Positions 1-11,194 are shown, counted from the stretch's first letter. The stretch: 45,604 nucleotides of DNA from DASPKT01 sp035626475 (GCA_035626475.1 DASPNP010000028.1:1-45604); one strand, 5' to 3'. Translations and numbers: made by a program. The notes: a model not told the origin generated them from the sequence alone.

Positions 1-1
1 G

Positions 2-1522
<1,521 letters not shown>

Positions 1523-1550
1523 AGTGAGGCGTGAAATCGTGTGAATTGGG

Positions 1551-1588
1551 GTTCCGCTGCCTCTTCCGGATGGGGGAGGCGGCGGAAC
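1551..1588 (+). terminator. Hairpin between lon and the HU gene, possible lon terminator
   Basis: The arms 1551-1563 and 1576-1588 form a 13-bp stem with one G-T pair around a 12-base loop. It begins 28 bases after the lon stop. No T-run follows, so it may be a weak or Rho-assisted terminator, or an mRNA 3'-end stabiliser. The rest of 1523-1682 holds the HU leader; I see no convincing promoter hexamers there. Confidence 0.45.
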
Positions 1589-1682
1589 GGGTTACACCCT
1601 TGTGTCCCGACACGCGCCGGGGGCGCGCGGCGGGACCGGGCCTGATGAACACAAATCCTTTCTCGAGAAGGGGGGCTTCACG

Positions 1683-1955
1683 TTGAACAAGAACGATCTC
1701 GTTGCCGCTGTCGCCGAGGCGGCCGGTCTGACCAAGGCCGAGGCTAACAAGGCGGTTGACGCCGTTTTCGACGGCATCAGCGGTGCCCTGAAGAAGGGCG
1801 ACGAGGTTCGCCTGGTCGGTTTCGGAACCTTCGGCGTCGCCGAGCGCGCCGCTTCCGAGGGCCGCAACCCGCGCACCGGCGAGAAGATCGCCATCGCCGC
1901 CAGCAAGCAGCCGAAGTTCAAGGCCGGCAAGGGCCTGAAGGACTCGCTGAACTGA
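1683..1955 (+). CDS. hup: DNA-binding protein HU
   Basis: This is a histone-like nucleoid protein that bends DNA non-specifically and works as a dimer. The TTG start at 1683 gives exactly 90 residues, the usual HU length, beginning MNKNDLVAAVAEAAGL, and it has a purine-rich ribosome binding site (GAGAAGGGGGG) just upstream. The upstream open frame back to 1602 has no family match and is rejected. The family signature GFGTFGVAERAASEGRNPRTGE, which includes the DNA-intercalating Arg-Asn-Pro arm, is intact. The gene sits directly after lon and is closed by an intrinsic terminator at 1974-1999. Confidence 0.95.
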   Translation: MNKNDLVAAVAEAAGLTKAEANKAVDAVFDGISGALKKGDEVRLVGFGTFGVAERAASEGRNPRTGEKIAIAASKQPKFKAGKGLKDSLN

Positions 1956-1973
1956 GCCGTCCGATCCGTGTTT

Positions 1974-1999
1974 CCCGGCCGCCCCGTGCGGCCGGGTTT
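1974..1999 (+). terminator. Intrinsic terminator of the HU gene
   Basis: There is a perfect 9-bp GC-rich stem (CCCGGCCGC / GCGGCCGGG, 1974-1982 and 1988-1996) with a 5-base loop, followed by TTT. It lies 18 bases after the HU stop codon. Confidence 0.75.
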
Positions 2000-2057
2000 C
2001 CGGTCGAAAGACAGGCGGGGCAGGGCGGGGCGCCGGACGGCGGGCCCGTCCTTTCTG

Positions 2058-2086
2058 TTTGTGGGGCCGCGCAGTCCCGCTATAAG
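2058..2086 (+). promoter_or_regulatory. Candidate promoter of tRNA-Val
   Basis: A TATAAG -10 element at 2081-2086 sits 17 bases after a weak -35 (TTTGTG, 2058-2063). Transcription would start near 2093, about 27 bases before the mature tRNA. The -10 is convincing; the -35 is not. Confidence 0.45.
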
Positions 2087-2119
2087 TCCAGCACCGGGGC
2101 CGCAGGCGGTCCCCTCGGG

Positions 2120-2194
2120 GCGCGGTTAGCTCAGTGGTAGAGCAGGTGCTTTACACGCATCTGGCCGGGGGTTCGAATCCCTCACCGCGCACCA
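2120..2194 (+). tRNA. tRNA-Val (anticodon TAC)
   Basis: The 75-base cloverleaf has a 7-bp acceptor stem GCGCGGT / ACCGCGC and a D-arm with GCTC/GAGC. The anticodon stem is GGTGC / GCATC, and its TTTACAC loop puts TAC at positions 34-36. The T-arm carries TTCGAAT, and a discriminator A and encoded CCA follow. The folding was checked by hand and all stems close, with G-U pairs in the anticodon and T stems. Confidence 0.95.
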
Positions 2195-2320
2195 TTCCTC
2201 TTCGCGCCGGCCCAAGCGACGCCGCGCGCACGAAATCCCTGAGCAAATATGCGCGCCCGCGTTAGTATGGCGCCACCGGCGGCGGTCCATGGCCGCCGGG
2301 CGAGACGGAGGGAGGACGGG

Positions 2321-2548
2321 GTGTCCACCAACAACGACCGACGTTTGGGTGACCGCATCCTGCATGCGCTGGAGCTGGCGGTGGAGCAGGAGGAGCTGGA
2401 GATCGCGGAGAGCCTGGCGCGCGCGCTGGAGCTGACGCTGACCCGCTTCGGCGGGCCGAACCGCGTCGACAAGCGGTCCGCGCCCGAGGGGCTGGACGAG
2501 GCCTATGCCCGCCTGGAGGCTCTGCGCCGCAGCCGCCAGCCGGCCTGA
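2321..2548 (+). CDS. Conserved-looking small hypothetical protein, 75 aa
   Basis: The function is not recognised. The GTG start at 2321 is preferred because GGAGGGAGGACGGG lies immediately upstream. The in-frame ATG at 2249 would add an Arg-rich tail with no clear ribosome binding site. The protein is soluble, mostly helical and acidic (LELAVEQEELEIAESLARALELTL), with a predicted amphipathic or coiled-coil stretch at residues 10-40 and no signal peptide or membrane segment. It lies alone between two tRNA genes and is followed by a hairpin terminator at 2551-2572. A small regulatory or complex-assembly protein is possible, but nothing in the sequence shows it. Confidence 0.7.
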   Translation: MSTNNDRRLGDRILHALELAVEQEELEIAESLARALELTLTRFGGPNRVDKRSAPEGLDEAYARLEALRRSRQPA

Positions 2549-2550
2549 CC

Positions 2551-2572
2551 GGCAGGCATATTCCCTGCCTTT
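2551..2572 (+). terminator. Hairpin terminator of the 75-aa gene
   Basis: The stem GGCAGG / CCTGCC (2551-2556, 2564-2569) has a 7-base loop and is followed by TTT. It begins two bases after the stop codon. Confidence 0.55.
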
Positions 2573-2635
2573 CCAAACGCTTGGCCCTTTTCCTGAAGGT
2601 TCCGGAAAAAAATTGGGAAGGGGCCATTTTCCTGT

Positions 2636-2665
2636 TTGACAAGGGCGGGCGGGAGCGACTACAAA
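2636..2665 (+). promoter_or_regulatory. Promoter of tRNA-Asp
   Basis: A perfect TTGACA -35 (2636-2641) is followed 18 bases later by TACAAA (2660-2665). Transcription would start near 2672, about 60 bases before the tRNA. This is the best sigma-70-type promoter in the first 3 kb. Confidence 0.65.
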
Positions 2666-2731
2666 CCGCCCACCTCACGGCGACGAGGGGCAGACGCCCC
2701 GGCGAGCCGCGAAGTAGAAGTGAAGAAATAC

Positions 2732-2808
<77 letters not shown>

Positions 2809-2828
2809 CTTCTCCTGATAAGGAACCG

Positions 2829-2868
2829 AAACGCGGCCGTCCACCCGGACAGGCCGCGTTTTCGTTTT
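2829..2868 (+). terminator. Intrinsic terminator of tRNA-Asp
   Basis: The long stem AACGCGGCC / GGCCGCGTT (2830-2838, 2852-2860) encloses a smaller GTCC/GGAC stem. It is preceded by GAA and followed by TTCGTTTT. It closes the tRNA-Asp unit and isolates it from the nuo operon. Confidence 0.8.
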
Positions 2869-2978
2869 CAGGCCCCACGCCAAGACGCCGATACTTGGCA
2901 CTTCCGAACGGGCTGAGAACGGCTCGCAGCCATGCTTCCCGGTGCTTTGTGCATCGCCGCGAAAACGGCGTAATTTGC

Positions 2979-3007
2979 TTTCCTTGGGTAAAGGTGGGGC
3001 CTATATT
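2979..3007 (+). promoter_or_regulatory. Candidate promoter of the nuo operon
   Basis: A clear TATATT -10 element at 3002-3007 lies in an otherwise GC-rich stretch between the tRNA-Asp terminator and nuoA. The -35 position at 17-base spacing (TTTCCT, 2979-2984) is poor. If used, it leaves a leader of about 125 bases before nuoA with no recognised riboswitch. Confidence 0.4.
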
Positions 3008-3137
3008 CTCGGCGGCCCGGACAACCGCCGGGCCGTCCATGCCCATGAAAAGCCACAAGCGGGCGCGCCGCTCCGGGACAGACGCTTCCGGGAACGCCCC
3101 GCCGCAGGCTCCAGGGTGCGACCCAGTCGGTGCGAGC

Positions 3138-3506
3138 ATGTCAAATCCGCTGCTTCTCGAATATCTGCCGATCATCCTGTTCCTCGGCATCGCCACGGTG
3201 ATCGCGGCGGCGATGGTCTTCGCCTCCATGTTCGTCGCCGAGCAGAAGCCGGACAGCGAGAAGCTGTCGGCCTACGAGTGCGGCTTCGAACCGTTCAACG
3301 ACGCGCGGACGAAGTTCGACGTGCGCTTCTACCTGGTCGCCATCCTGTTCATCATCTTCGACCTCGAGGTCGCCTTCCTGTTCCCCTGGGCCGTGGCCCT
3401 GGGCGACATCGGCATGTTCGGCTTCTGGTCCATGATGGTGTTCCTGGGCATCCTGACCATCGGCTTCATCTACGAGTGGAAGAAAGGAGCGCTGGAATGG
3501 GAGTGA
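3138..3506 (+). CDS. nuoA: NADH-quinone oxidoreductase subunit A
   Basis: This is a small membrane subunit of respiratory complex I. Its 122 residues begin MSNPLLLEYLPI and hold three predicted membrane helices, with the conserved loop YECGFEPFNDARTKFDVRFYLVAILFIIFDLEVAFLFPW (residues about 50-90) that lines the quinone-channel entrance. The ATG at 3138 matches the usual family length; the frame upstream is not NuoA-like. It is the first gene of a complete nuoA-N set, and its end overlaps the nuoB start by 10 bases, implying coupled translation. Confidence 0.97.
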   Translation: MSNPLLLEYLPIILFLGIATVIAAAMVFASMFVAEQKPDSEKLSAYECGFEPFNDARTKFDVRFYLVAILFIIFDLEVAFLFPWAVALGDIGMFGFWSMMVFLGILTIGFIYEWKKGALEWE

Positions 3507-4114
3507 CCCCTCCGGCCGCGCCGAACCAGTTCGCGCCGCCCTCGGCCCCGCACAATTTCGGTCCCGCCACCGCCAGCCCCATCGGCGGCATGCCGGCGCT
3601 CCCGCCGGGCGCCGCCCAGGACGCGCTGCTGCGCGCCGTGACGACCGAGATCCAGGACAAGGGCTTCGTCGTCGCCCAGTTCGACAAGCTGATGGACTGG
3701 GCCCGCACCGGTTCGCTCTGGCCCATGACCTTCGGTCTGGCCTGCTGCGCCGTGGAGATGATCCACGCCTATATGAGCCGGTACGATCTGGACCGCTACG
3801 GCGTGATCCCGCGCCCCAGCCCGCGCCAGTCCGACGTGATGATCGTCGCCGGCACGCTGTGCAACAAGATGGCTCCCGCGCTGCGCAAGGTCTACGACCA
3901 GATGGCCGAGCCGCGCTGGGTGATCTCCATGGGCTCCTGCGCCAACGGCGGCGGCTACTACCACTACTCCTACTCGGTGGTGCGCGGCTGCGACCGCATC
4001 GTGCCGGTGGACATCTACGTCCCGGGCTGCCCGCCCACGGCCGAGGCGCTGGTGTACGGCATCCTGCAGCTGCAGAAGAAGATCAAGGCGGGCAACCGGA
4101 TCGTTCGCGCCTGA
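3497..4114 (+). CDS. nuoB: NADH-quinone oxidoreductase subunit B
   Basis: This peripheral-arm subunit holds the terminal [4Fe-4S] cluster N2, which passes electrons to ubiquinone. The four ligands are visible in a 205-residue protein: the tandem C83-C84 in GLACCAVEM, C148 in GSCANGGGYYHYSYS and C178 in YVPGCPPTAEAL. An approximately 40-residue Pro/Ala-rich N-terminal tail precedes the core, longer than the E. coli form but common in alphaproteobacteria. The ATG at 3497 has AAAGGAG upstream, inside the nuoA end. Confidence 0.97.
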   Translation: MGVTPPAAPNQFAPPSAPHNFGPATASPIGGMPALPPGAAQDALLRAVTTEIQDKGFVVAQFDKLMDWARTGSLWPMTFGLACCAVEMIHAYMSRYDLDRYGVIPRPSPRQSDVMIVAGTLCNKMAPALRKVYDQMAEPRWVISMGSCANGGGYYHYSYSVVRGCDRIVPVDIYVPGCPPTAEALVYGILQLQKKIKAGNRIVRA

Positions 4115-4154
4115 CGCGGACGGACCCTAGCCCCGACTCGCGGAAGACCACATC

Positions 4155-4820
4155 ATGAGCACCGACACCAACGACGACGCGCTGCGCGAACTCGGCGAGT
4201 ACGTCTCGGTCGCCCTGGGCGAGGACGCGATCGGCACCGAGCTGGCGCTCGGCGAGCTGACCCTGCGGGTCCGCCGCGAGGCGATCGTCAAGACGCTGCA
4301 GTTCCTGCGCGACGACAGCTCCTGCATGTTCAAGCAGCTGCTGGACATTTGCGGCGCCGACTATCCGGACCGGGAGGAGCGCTTCGAGCTGGTCTATCTG
4401 CTGCTCAGCATGAAGCACAACCAGCGCATCAAGGTGAAGGTGGCCACCGACGAGGACACGCCGGTGCCGTCGGTCACGGGCGTCTTCTCCTCGGCCGGTT
4501 GGTACGAGCGCGAGGCCTGGGACATGTACGGCGTCTTCTTCGCCGACCATCCCGACCTGCGCCGCCTGCTGACCGACTACGGCTTCGAGGGGCATCCGCT
4601 GCGCAAGGACTTCCCCCTGTCCGGCTATGTCGAGCTGCGCTACGACGACGAGCAGAAGCGCGTCGTCTACGAGCCGGTGAAGCTGCCGCAGGACTTCCGC
4701 AGCTTCGAGTTCCTCTCCCCGTGGGAGGGCATGACCGACGTGATGCTGCCCGGCGACGAGAAGGCCGCCGTGCCGACCGGCGCCAAGGCCGTGCAGTCGG
4801 CCATGGACCGTAAGAAGTGA
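4155..4820 (+). CDS. nuoC: NADH-quinone oxidoreductase subunit C
   Basis: This is the 30-kDa-type subunit of the peripheral arm that helps shape the quinone-reducing module with NuoB and NuoD. It has 221 residues. The family signature is present at residues about 115-175: ERE.WDMYGVFFADHPDLRRLLTDYGFEGHPLRKDFPLSGY. It stands as a separate protein, not the NuoCD fusion of enterobacteria. It starts 40 bases after nuoB and its stop overlaps one possible GTG start of nuoD. Confidence 0.97.
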   Translation: MSTDTNDDALRELGEYVSVALGEDAIGTELALGELTLRVRREAIVKTLQFLRDDSSCMFKQLLDICGADYPDREERFELVYLLLSMKHNQRIKVKVATDEDTPVPSVTGVFSSAGWYEREAWDMYGVFFADHPDLRRLLTDYGFEGHPLRKDFPLSGYVELRYDDEQKRVVYEPVKLPQDFRSFEFLSPWEGMTDVMLPGDEKAAVPTGAKAVQSAMDRKK

Positions 4821-4828
4821 GCGCCCCG

Positions 4829-6019
4829 ATGGCCCAGACCGAATCGCAGATCAAGCCGTACACGATCAATTTCGGCCCGCAGCATCCGGCGGCCCACGGC
4901 GTGCTGCGCCTGGTGCTGGAGATGGACGGCGAGGTGGTGGAGCGGGCGGACCCGCACATCGGCCTGCTGCACCGCGGCACCGAGAAGTTCATGGAGTACA
5001 AGACCTACATCCAGTCGATCCCGTACTTCGACCGGCTGGACTACGTCTCGCCCATGAGCCAGGAGCACGCCTACGTGCTCGCCATCGAGAAGCTGCTGAA
5101 GGTCACGCCGCCGGCCCGGGGCCAGCACATCCGCGTGCTGTTCTCCGAGATCACGCGCATCCTGAACCATCTGCTGAACATCACGACCTACGCGCTCGAC
5201 GTCGGCGCCATCACGCCGTCGCTCTGGGGCTTCGAGGAGCGCGAGAAGCTGATGGAGTTCTACGAGCGCGTCTCCGGCGCCCGGCTCCACGCCAACTATT
5301 TCCGCCCGGGCGGCGTCCGCCAGGATTTGCCAGCAGGATTGCTGGACGACATCTGGGAGTATTCCCAGCGCTTCCCGAAGTTCGTGGACGATCTCGAGGG
5401 CCTGCTCTCCGAGAACCGCATCTTCAAGCAGCGTACGGTCGACATCGGCATCGTGTCGGAGCAGGAGGCCCTGGACTGGGCCTTCACCGGCCCGGTGCTG
5501 CGCGCCTCGGGCGTGCCGTGGGACCTGCGCAAGGCGGATCCGTACGACACGTACGAGGAGTATGATTTCGACGTGGCGATCGGCAAGACCGGCGACTGCT
5601 ACGCGCGCTACCTGGTCCGGGTCGAGGAGATGCGGCAGTCCAACCGCATCATCCAGCAGGCCTGCCAGAAGCTGCGCGACCTGGGCGGTCCCGTCATCGT
5701 CGACGATCGCAAGGTGGCGCCGCCGCCGCGCGCCGAGATGAAGCGCTCGATGGAGTCGCTCATCCACCATTTCAAGCTCTACACCGAGGGCTTCCACGTG
5801 CCCGCCGGCGAGACCTACACGGCGATCGAGACGCCCAAGGGCGAGTTCGGCGTGTATCTGGTGGCCGACGGGACCAACAAGCCCTACCGCTGCAAGATCC
5901 GCTCGACGGGCATCGCCCATCTGCAGGGTCTGGATTTCATGTCCAAGGGCCACATGCTCGCCGACGCCGTCGCGATCATCGGCTCCATCGACATCGTGTT
6001 CGGAGAGATCGACCGATGA
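4829..6019 (+). CDS. nuoD: NADH-quinone oxidoreductase subunit D
   Basis: This is the 49-kDa-type subunit forming the quinone-binding pocket next to cluster N2; it descends from the NiFe-hydrogenase large subunit. The ATG at 4829 gives 396 residues beginning MAQTESQIKPYTINFGPQHPAAHG, matching family N-termini. A GTG at 4817 overlapping the nuoC stop would add four residues and cannot be excluded. The conserved HPAAHGVLR.VLE.DGE motif and the quinone-pocket HRG.EK motif are present. The C-terminus ends in GEIDR, which is typical. ATGA overlap with nuoE. Confidence 0.97.
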   Translation: MAQTESQIKPYTINFGPQHPAAHGVLRLVLEMDGEVVERADPHIGLLHRGTEKFMEYKTYIQSIPYFDRLDYVSPMSQEHAYVLAIEKLLKVTPPARGQHIRVLFSEITRILNHLLNITTYALDVGAITPSLWGFEEREKLMEFYERVSGARLHANYFRPGGVRQDLPAGLLDDIWEYSQRFPKFVDDLEGLLSENRIFKQRTVDIGIVSEQEALDWAFTGPVLRASGVPWDLRKADPYDTYEEYDFDVAIGKTGDCYARYLVRVEEMRQSNRIIQQACQKLRDLGGPVIVDDRKVAPPPRAEMKRSMESLIHHFKLYTEGFHVPAGETYTAIETPKGEFGVYLVADGTNKPYRCKIRSTGIAHLQGLDFMSKGHMLADAVAIIGSIDIVFGEIDR

Positions 6020-6651
6020 GTGCCACCCCGATGGCCGATGCCGGCCCGGCGACCTTCGAGTTCACGCCGGAGAACATGGCGCTGGCCCAGCGCATCATCG
6101 CCAAGTACCCGGCCGGCCGCCAGGCCAGCGCGGTGATGCCGCTGCTCGACCTGGCCCAGCGCCAGAACGCCAACTGGCTGCCGCGCTCGGCGATGGACTA
6201 CATCGCGCGCCTGCTGGAGATGCCGCCGATCCGCGTGTACGAGGTCGCCAGCTTCTACACCATGTACAACCGCAAGCCCGTGGGTAAGCACTTCGTGCAG
6301 GTCTGCACGACGACGCCCTGCTGGCTGCGCGGCTCGGACGAGGTGCTGCACGCCTGCGAGAAGAAGCTGGGCATCAAGGCCGGCGAGACCACGCCGGACG
6401 GGCAGTACACGGTGATCGAGGTCGAGTGCCTCGGCGCCTGCGTGAACGCGCCCATGGTGCAGATCGGCGACGATTACTTCGAGGACCTGGACGGCCCCGC
6501 CATGGAGGCCATCCTGGACGCGCTGAACCGGGGCGAGCGCCCCAAGCCGGGCCCGCAGAACGGCCGCGTCACGTCGGAGCCCTCGGGCGGGCCGACGACG
6601 CTGGCCGAGGTGGCGACCCGCAACGGCATCACGCCGGCGAAGCAGGACTGA
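6016..6651 (+). CDS. nuoE: NADH-quinone oxidoreductase subunit E
   Basis: This 24-kDa-type subunit of the NADH-dehydrogenase module carries the [2Fe-2S] cluster N1a. The ligands C97 and C102 (CTTTPC) and C138 and C142 (CLGAC) have the thioredoxin-like ferredoxin spacing. The 211-residue protein has a C-terminal tail of about 40 residues (from GERPKPGPQN) rich in Pro and Gly, which is common in alphaproteobacterial and mitochondrial homologues. It overlaps the nuoD stop as ATGA, with nuoF starting 10 bases after its stop. Confidence 0.97.
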   Translation: MSATPMADAGPATFEFTPENMALAQRIIAKYPAGRQASAVMPLLDLAQRQNANWLPRSAMDYIARLLEMPPIRVYEVASFYTMYNRKPVGKHFVQVCTTTPCWLRGSDEVLHACEKKLGIKAGETTPDGQYTVIEVECLGACVNAPMVQIGDDYFEDLDGPAMEAILDALNRGERPKPGPQNGRVTSEPSGGPTTLAEVATRNGITPAKQD

Positions 6652-6661
6652 GGGCACGCAC

Positions 6662-7957
<1,296 letters not shown>

Positions 7958-7978
7958 GCCGGAAGAGAGTTCGAGACC

Positions 7979-10048
7979 ATGCCCAAACTCACCATTGACG
8001 GGACCGAGATCGAAGTCGCCGCCGGCACCTCGGTGCTCCAGGCCTGCGAGCAGCTCGGCATCGAGATCCCGCGCTTCTGCTACCACGAGCGGCTCAGCGT
8101 GCCGGCCAACTGCCGCATGTGCCTCGTGGAGATGGAGAAGTCGCCCAAGCCCATCGCCAGCTGTGCCATGCCGGCCGCCGAGGGCATGGTCATCCGTACC
8201 GACACGGAGACCGTGCGCAAGGCCCGCAAGGGCGTGATGGAATTCCTGCTGATCAACCATCCGCTGGACTGCCCGATCTGCGACCAGGGCGGCGAGTGCG
8301 ACCTGCAGGACCAGGCCGTGGCCTACGGCTTCGACCGCTCGCGCTATGCCGAGAACAAGCGGGCCGTGCGCGACAAGAACCTGGGTCCGCTGATCAAGAC
8401 GATCATGACCCGGTGCATCCACTGCACCCGCTGCATCCGCTTCTGCGACGAGATCGCCGGCGTGTCCGTCATGGGCGCCACGGAGCGCGGCGAGCACATG
8501 GAGGTCGGCACCTATGTCGAGGCCGCCATCGCCTCCGAGCTCTCCGGCAACCTCGCGGACGTCTGCCCGGTCGGCGCGCTGACCCACAAGCCCTACGCCT
8601 ACTCGGCGCGGCCGTGGGAGCTGCGCAAGACCGAGTCGATCGACGTCATGGACGCGGTCGGCTCCAACATCCGCCTGGACACCCGCGGTCCCGAGGTGCT
8701 GCGCGTGCTGCCGCGCCTCAACGAGGACGTGAACGAGGAGTGGCTGAACGACAAGACCCGCTACGCCTATGACGGGCTGAAGCGGCAGCGCCTGGACCGC
8801 CCCTACCTGCGCGAGAACGGCAAGCTGCGCCCGGCCGGCTGGGCCGAGGTGCTGGGCGTCGTCGCGTCCAGGCTGAAGTCGGTCCCGGCCACGAAGATCG
8901 CCGCCATCGCCGGCGACCTCGCCGATTGCGAGTCGGTCGTGGCGCTGAAGGACCTGATGACGGGCCTGGGCTCGCCGAACCTGGAGTGCCGCCAGGACGG
9001 CGGCCGCTACGACGTGTCGTCGCCCGCCGGCTACCGCTTCAACACCGGCATCGCCGGGATCGAGCAGGCCGACGCCATCCTGCTGATCGGCACCAACCCG
9101 CGCTGGGAAGCCGCGCTGGTGAACGCCCGCATCCGCAAGCGCTACCTGCAGGGCGGCCTGAAGGTAGCGCTGGTCGGCGCGCCTGTCGACCTGACCTACC
9201 CGCACGAGTATCTCGGCGCCGGCCCGCAGACGCTGGCCGAGCTGGCCGACGGCACGCACCCCTATTGCGAGGTGCTGCGCAACGCCAAGCGGCCCATGCT
9301 GATCCTGGGGTCGGGCGCCGTCGCCCGCGCCGACGGCATGGCCGTGCAGGCCGCCGCCCGCGCCATCGCCGTGAACTGCAACATGGTGCAGGAGGATGGC
9401 TGGAACGGCTTCAACCTGCTGCACACCGCCGCCGGCCGGGTCGGCGCGCTGGAGCTGGGCTTCGTGCCGGGCGAGGGGGGCCGCGACCTCGAGGGCATCC
9501 TCGCCGGCTGCCAGTCGGGCGAGATCGAGGTGGTCTACCTGCTGGGCGCCGACGAGATCGGGGCCGAGCGCTTCGGCAACGCCTTCGTCGTCTACCAGGG
9601 CCACCATGGCGACCGCGGCGCGCACCGCGCCGACGTGATCCTGCCGGGCGCCGCCTATGCCGAGAAGAGCGGCACCTGGGTCAACACCGAGGGCCGGCCG
9701 CAGCAGGGCCGCATGGCGACCTTCCCGCTGGGCGAGGCCCGCGAGGACTGGAAGATCCTGCGCGCCCTGTCGGCCGAGCTGGGCCGCCCGCTCCCCTATG
9801 ACACGCTGGCGCAGGTGCGCAAGCGCCTCGTTGACGCCAATCCGATCTTCGCCCATACCGACCGCGTCGTGCCGGCCGGCTGGGCGCCGTTCGGCCGCCC
9901 GGGCGCGATGGATGCCGCGTCGGTCTTCGGCCTGCCGGTCGAGAACTTCTACATGACCGACCCGATCAGCCGCGCCTCGATGACGATGGCGAAGTGCACC
10001 GAGGCCTTCGTGGCCGCGGCCCAGGAGAGGACCGGTACCCATGGTTGA
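7979..10048 (+). CDS. nuoG: NADH-quinone oxidoreductase subunit G
   Basis: This is the largest peripheral-arm subunit, at 689 residues. It carries a [2Fe-2S] cluster (C34, C45, C48, C62), the His-ligated N5 cluster (H94, C98, C101, C107) and N4 (C146, C149, C152 and the Cys of DVCPVGAL). The molybdopterin-oxidoreductase-like C-terminal domain follows from about residue 220. I see no additional N7-type Cys motif of the E. coli/Thermus kind, so this is the shorter mitochondrial-like form. It overlaps nuoH by 8 bases. Confidence 0.97.
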   Translation: MPKLTIDGTEIEVAAGTSVLQACEQLGIEIPRFCYHERLSVPANCRMCLVEMEKSPKPIASCAMPAAEGMVIRTDTETVRKARKGVMEFLLINHPLDCPICDQGGECDLQDQAVAYGFDRSRYAENKRAVRDKNLGPLIKTIMTRCIHCTRCIRFCDEIAGVSVMGATERGEHMEVGTYVEAAIASELSGNLADVCPVGALTHKPYAYSARPWELRKTESIDVMDAVGSNIRLDTRGPEVLRVLPRLNEDVNEEWLNDKTRYAYDGLKRQRLDRPYLRENGKLRPAGWAEVLGVVASRLKSVPATKIAAIAGDLADCESVVALKDLMTGLGSPNLECRQDGGRYDVSSPAGYRFNTGIAGIEQADAILLIGTNPRWEAALVNARIRKRYLQGGLKVALVGAPVDLTYPHEYLGAGPQTLAELADGTHPYCEVLRNAKRPMLILGSGAVARADGMAVQAAARAIAVNCNMVQEDGWNGFNLLHTAAGRVGALELGFVPGEGGRDLEGILAGCQSGEIEVVYLLGADEIGAERFGNAFVVYQGHHGDRGAHRADVILPGAAYAEKSGTWVNTEGRPQQGRMATFPLGEAREDWKILRALSAELGRPLPYDTLAQVRKRLVDANPIFAHTDRVVPAGWAPFGRPGAMDAASVFGLPVENFYMTDPISRASMTMAKCTEAFVAAAQERTGTHG

Positions 10049-11069
10049 GTTCTTCACGGGCCTGGGCCTGCCGTCCGAGCTGGCGCTGCTCATCGACATC
10101 GTCCTGAAGATCCTGGTCATCGTCGTGCCGCTGCTGATCGGCATGGCGATGCTGACCTACGCCGAGCGCAAGGTGCTGGGCGCCATGCAGCTGCGCCAGG
10201 GCCCGAACGTGGTCGGCCCCTTCGGCCTGCTGCAGCCCTTCGCCGACGGCATCAAGCTGCTGGGCAAGGAGACCATCATCCCGGCCGGCGCCAACCGCGT
10301 CGTGTTCCTGGTGGCGCCGATGCTGACCTTCCTGCTGGCGCTGGTCGCCTGGGCGGTCATCCCCTTCGGCCCGGGCATGGTGCTGTCCGACATCAATGTC
10401 GGCGTGCTCTACCTGTTCGCCATCAGCTCGCTGGGCGTCTACGGCGTCATCATGTCGGGCTGGGCGTCGAACTCGAAATACGCGTTCCTGGGCGGCCTGC
10501 GCTCCGCCGCGCAGATGGTGAGCTACGAGGTCTCGATGGGCTTCGTCATCATCACCGTGCTGCTTTGCGTCGGTTCGCTGAACCTCACCCGCATCGTGGA
10601 GCGGCAGGCCGAGATCGGCTGGTTCGCCGTCTGGCTGTTCCCGATGTTCATCGTGTTCTTCATCTCGTGCCTGGCCGAGACGAACCGCGCGCCCTTCGAC
10701 CTGCCGGAAGGCGAGTCGGAGCTGGTCGGCGGCTTCCACACCGAGTACTCGGCCATGGCCTTCGCCCTGTTCTTCCTGGGCGAGTACATCAGCATGATCA
10801 TGATGAGCGGCATGGTGTCGGTGCTGTTCCTGGGCGGCTGGCTGCCGCCGGTGGATGTGGCGCCGTTCAACTGGGTGCCAGGCCCCATCTGGTTCATCCT
10901 GAAGATCTGCTTCTGCCTGTTCGTCTTCATCTGGGTCCGCGCGACCATGCCGCGCTACCGCTACGACCAGCTGATGCGCCTTGGCTGGAAGGTCTTCCTG
11001 CCGCTGTCCCTGCTCTGGGTGATCCTCACCGCCGGCGTGCTGGTCGGGTTCGACCTGCTGCCCGAGTAA
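10041..11069 (+). CDS. nuoH: NADH-quinone oxidoreductase subunit H
   Basis: This membrane subunit joins the peripheral and membrane arms and forms part of the quinone tunnel. Its 342 residues have about eight predicted helices. The family motifs are LRQGPNVVGPFGLLQPFADGIKLLGKE (residues about 50-75) and the acidic loop AETNRAPFDLPEGESELVGGFHTEYS (about 213-238), whose Glu residues couple quinone chemistry to proton movement. A 125-base gap with strong hairpins separates it from nuoI, the longest gap in the operon. Confidence 0.97.
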   Translation: MVEFFTGLGLPSELALLIDIVLKILVIVVPLLIGMAMLTYAERKVLGAMQLRQGPNVVGPFGLLQPFADGIKLLGKETIIPAGANRVVFLVAPMLTFLLALVAWAVIPFGPGMVLSDINVGVLYLFAISSLGVYGVIMSGWASNSKYAFLGGLRSAAQMVSYEVSMGFVIITVLLCVGSLNLTRIVERQAEIGWFAVWLFPMFIVFFISCLAETNRAPFDLPEGESELVGGFHTEYSAMAFALFFLGEYISMIMMSGMVSVLFLGGWLPPVDVAPFNWVPGPIWFILKICFCLFVFIWVRATMPRYRYDQLMRLGWKVFLPLSLLWVILTAGVLVGFDLLPE

Positions 11070-11079
11070 GTTCGAACGA

Positions 11080-11178
11080 GTCGCGGCGGCGGCCGGGGCA
11101 GGGGATGCCCGCCCGGCCGCCGCCGCACGACTGAATAGGCGGCGCAAGCCGCGCGATTGCCGATGCGGCGCTCGCCGC
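11080..11178 (+). other. Three stacked hairpins between nuoH and nuoI
   Basis: The first is a perfect 14-bp GC-only stem (11084-11097 with 11112-11125), extended by GTCG/CGAC across a two-base bulge. Next is GCGGC-GCAA-GCCGC, a GNRA-type tetraloop (about 11139-11152). The third is ATGCGGC-GCTC-GCCGCAT (11163-11180), ending just before the nuoI ribosome binding site. There is no T-run, so a simple intrinsic terminator is unlikely. An mRNA processing or stability site, or translational control of nuoI, is inferred. Confidence 0.6.
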
Positions 11179-11194
11179 ATGATTGGAGGGTATC

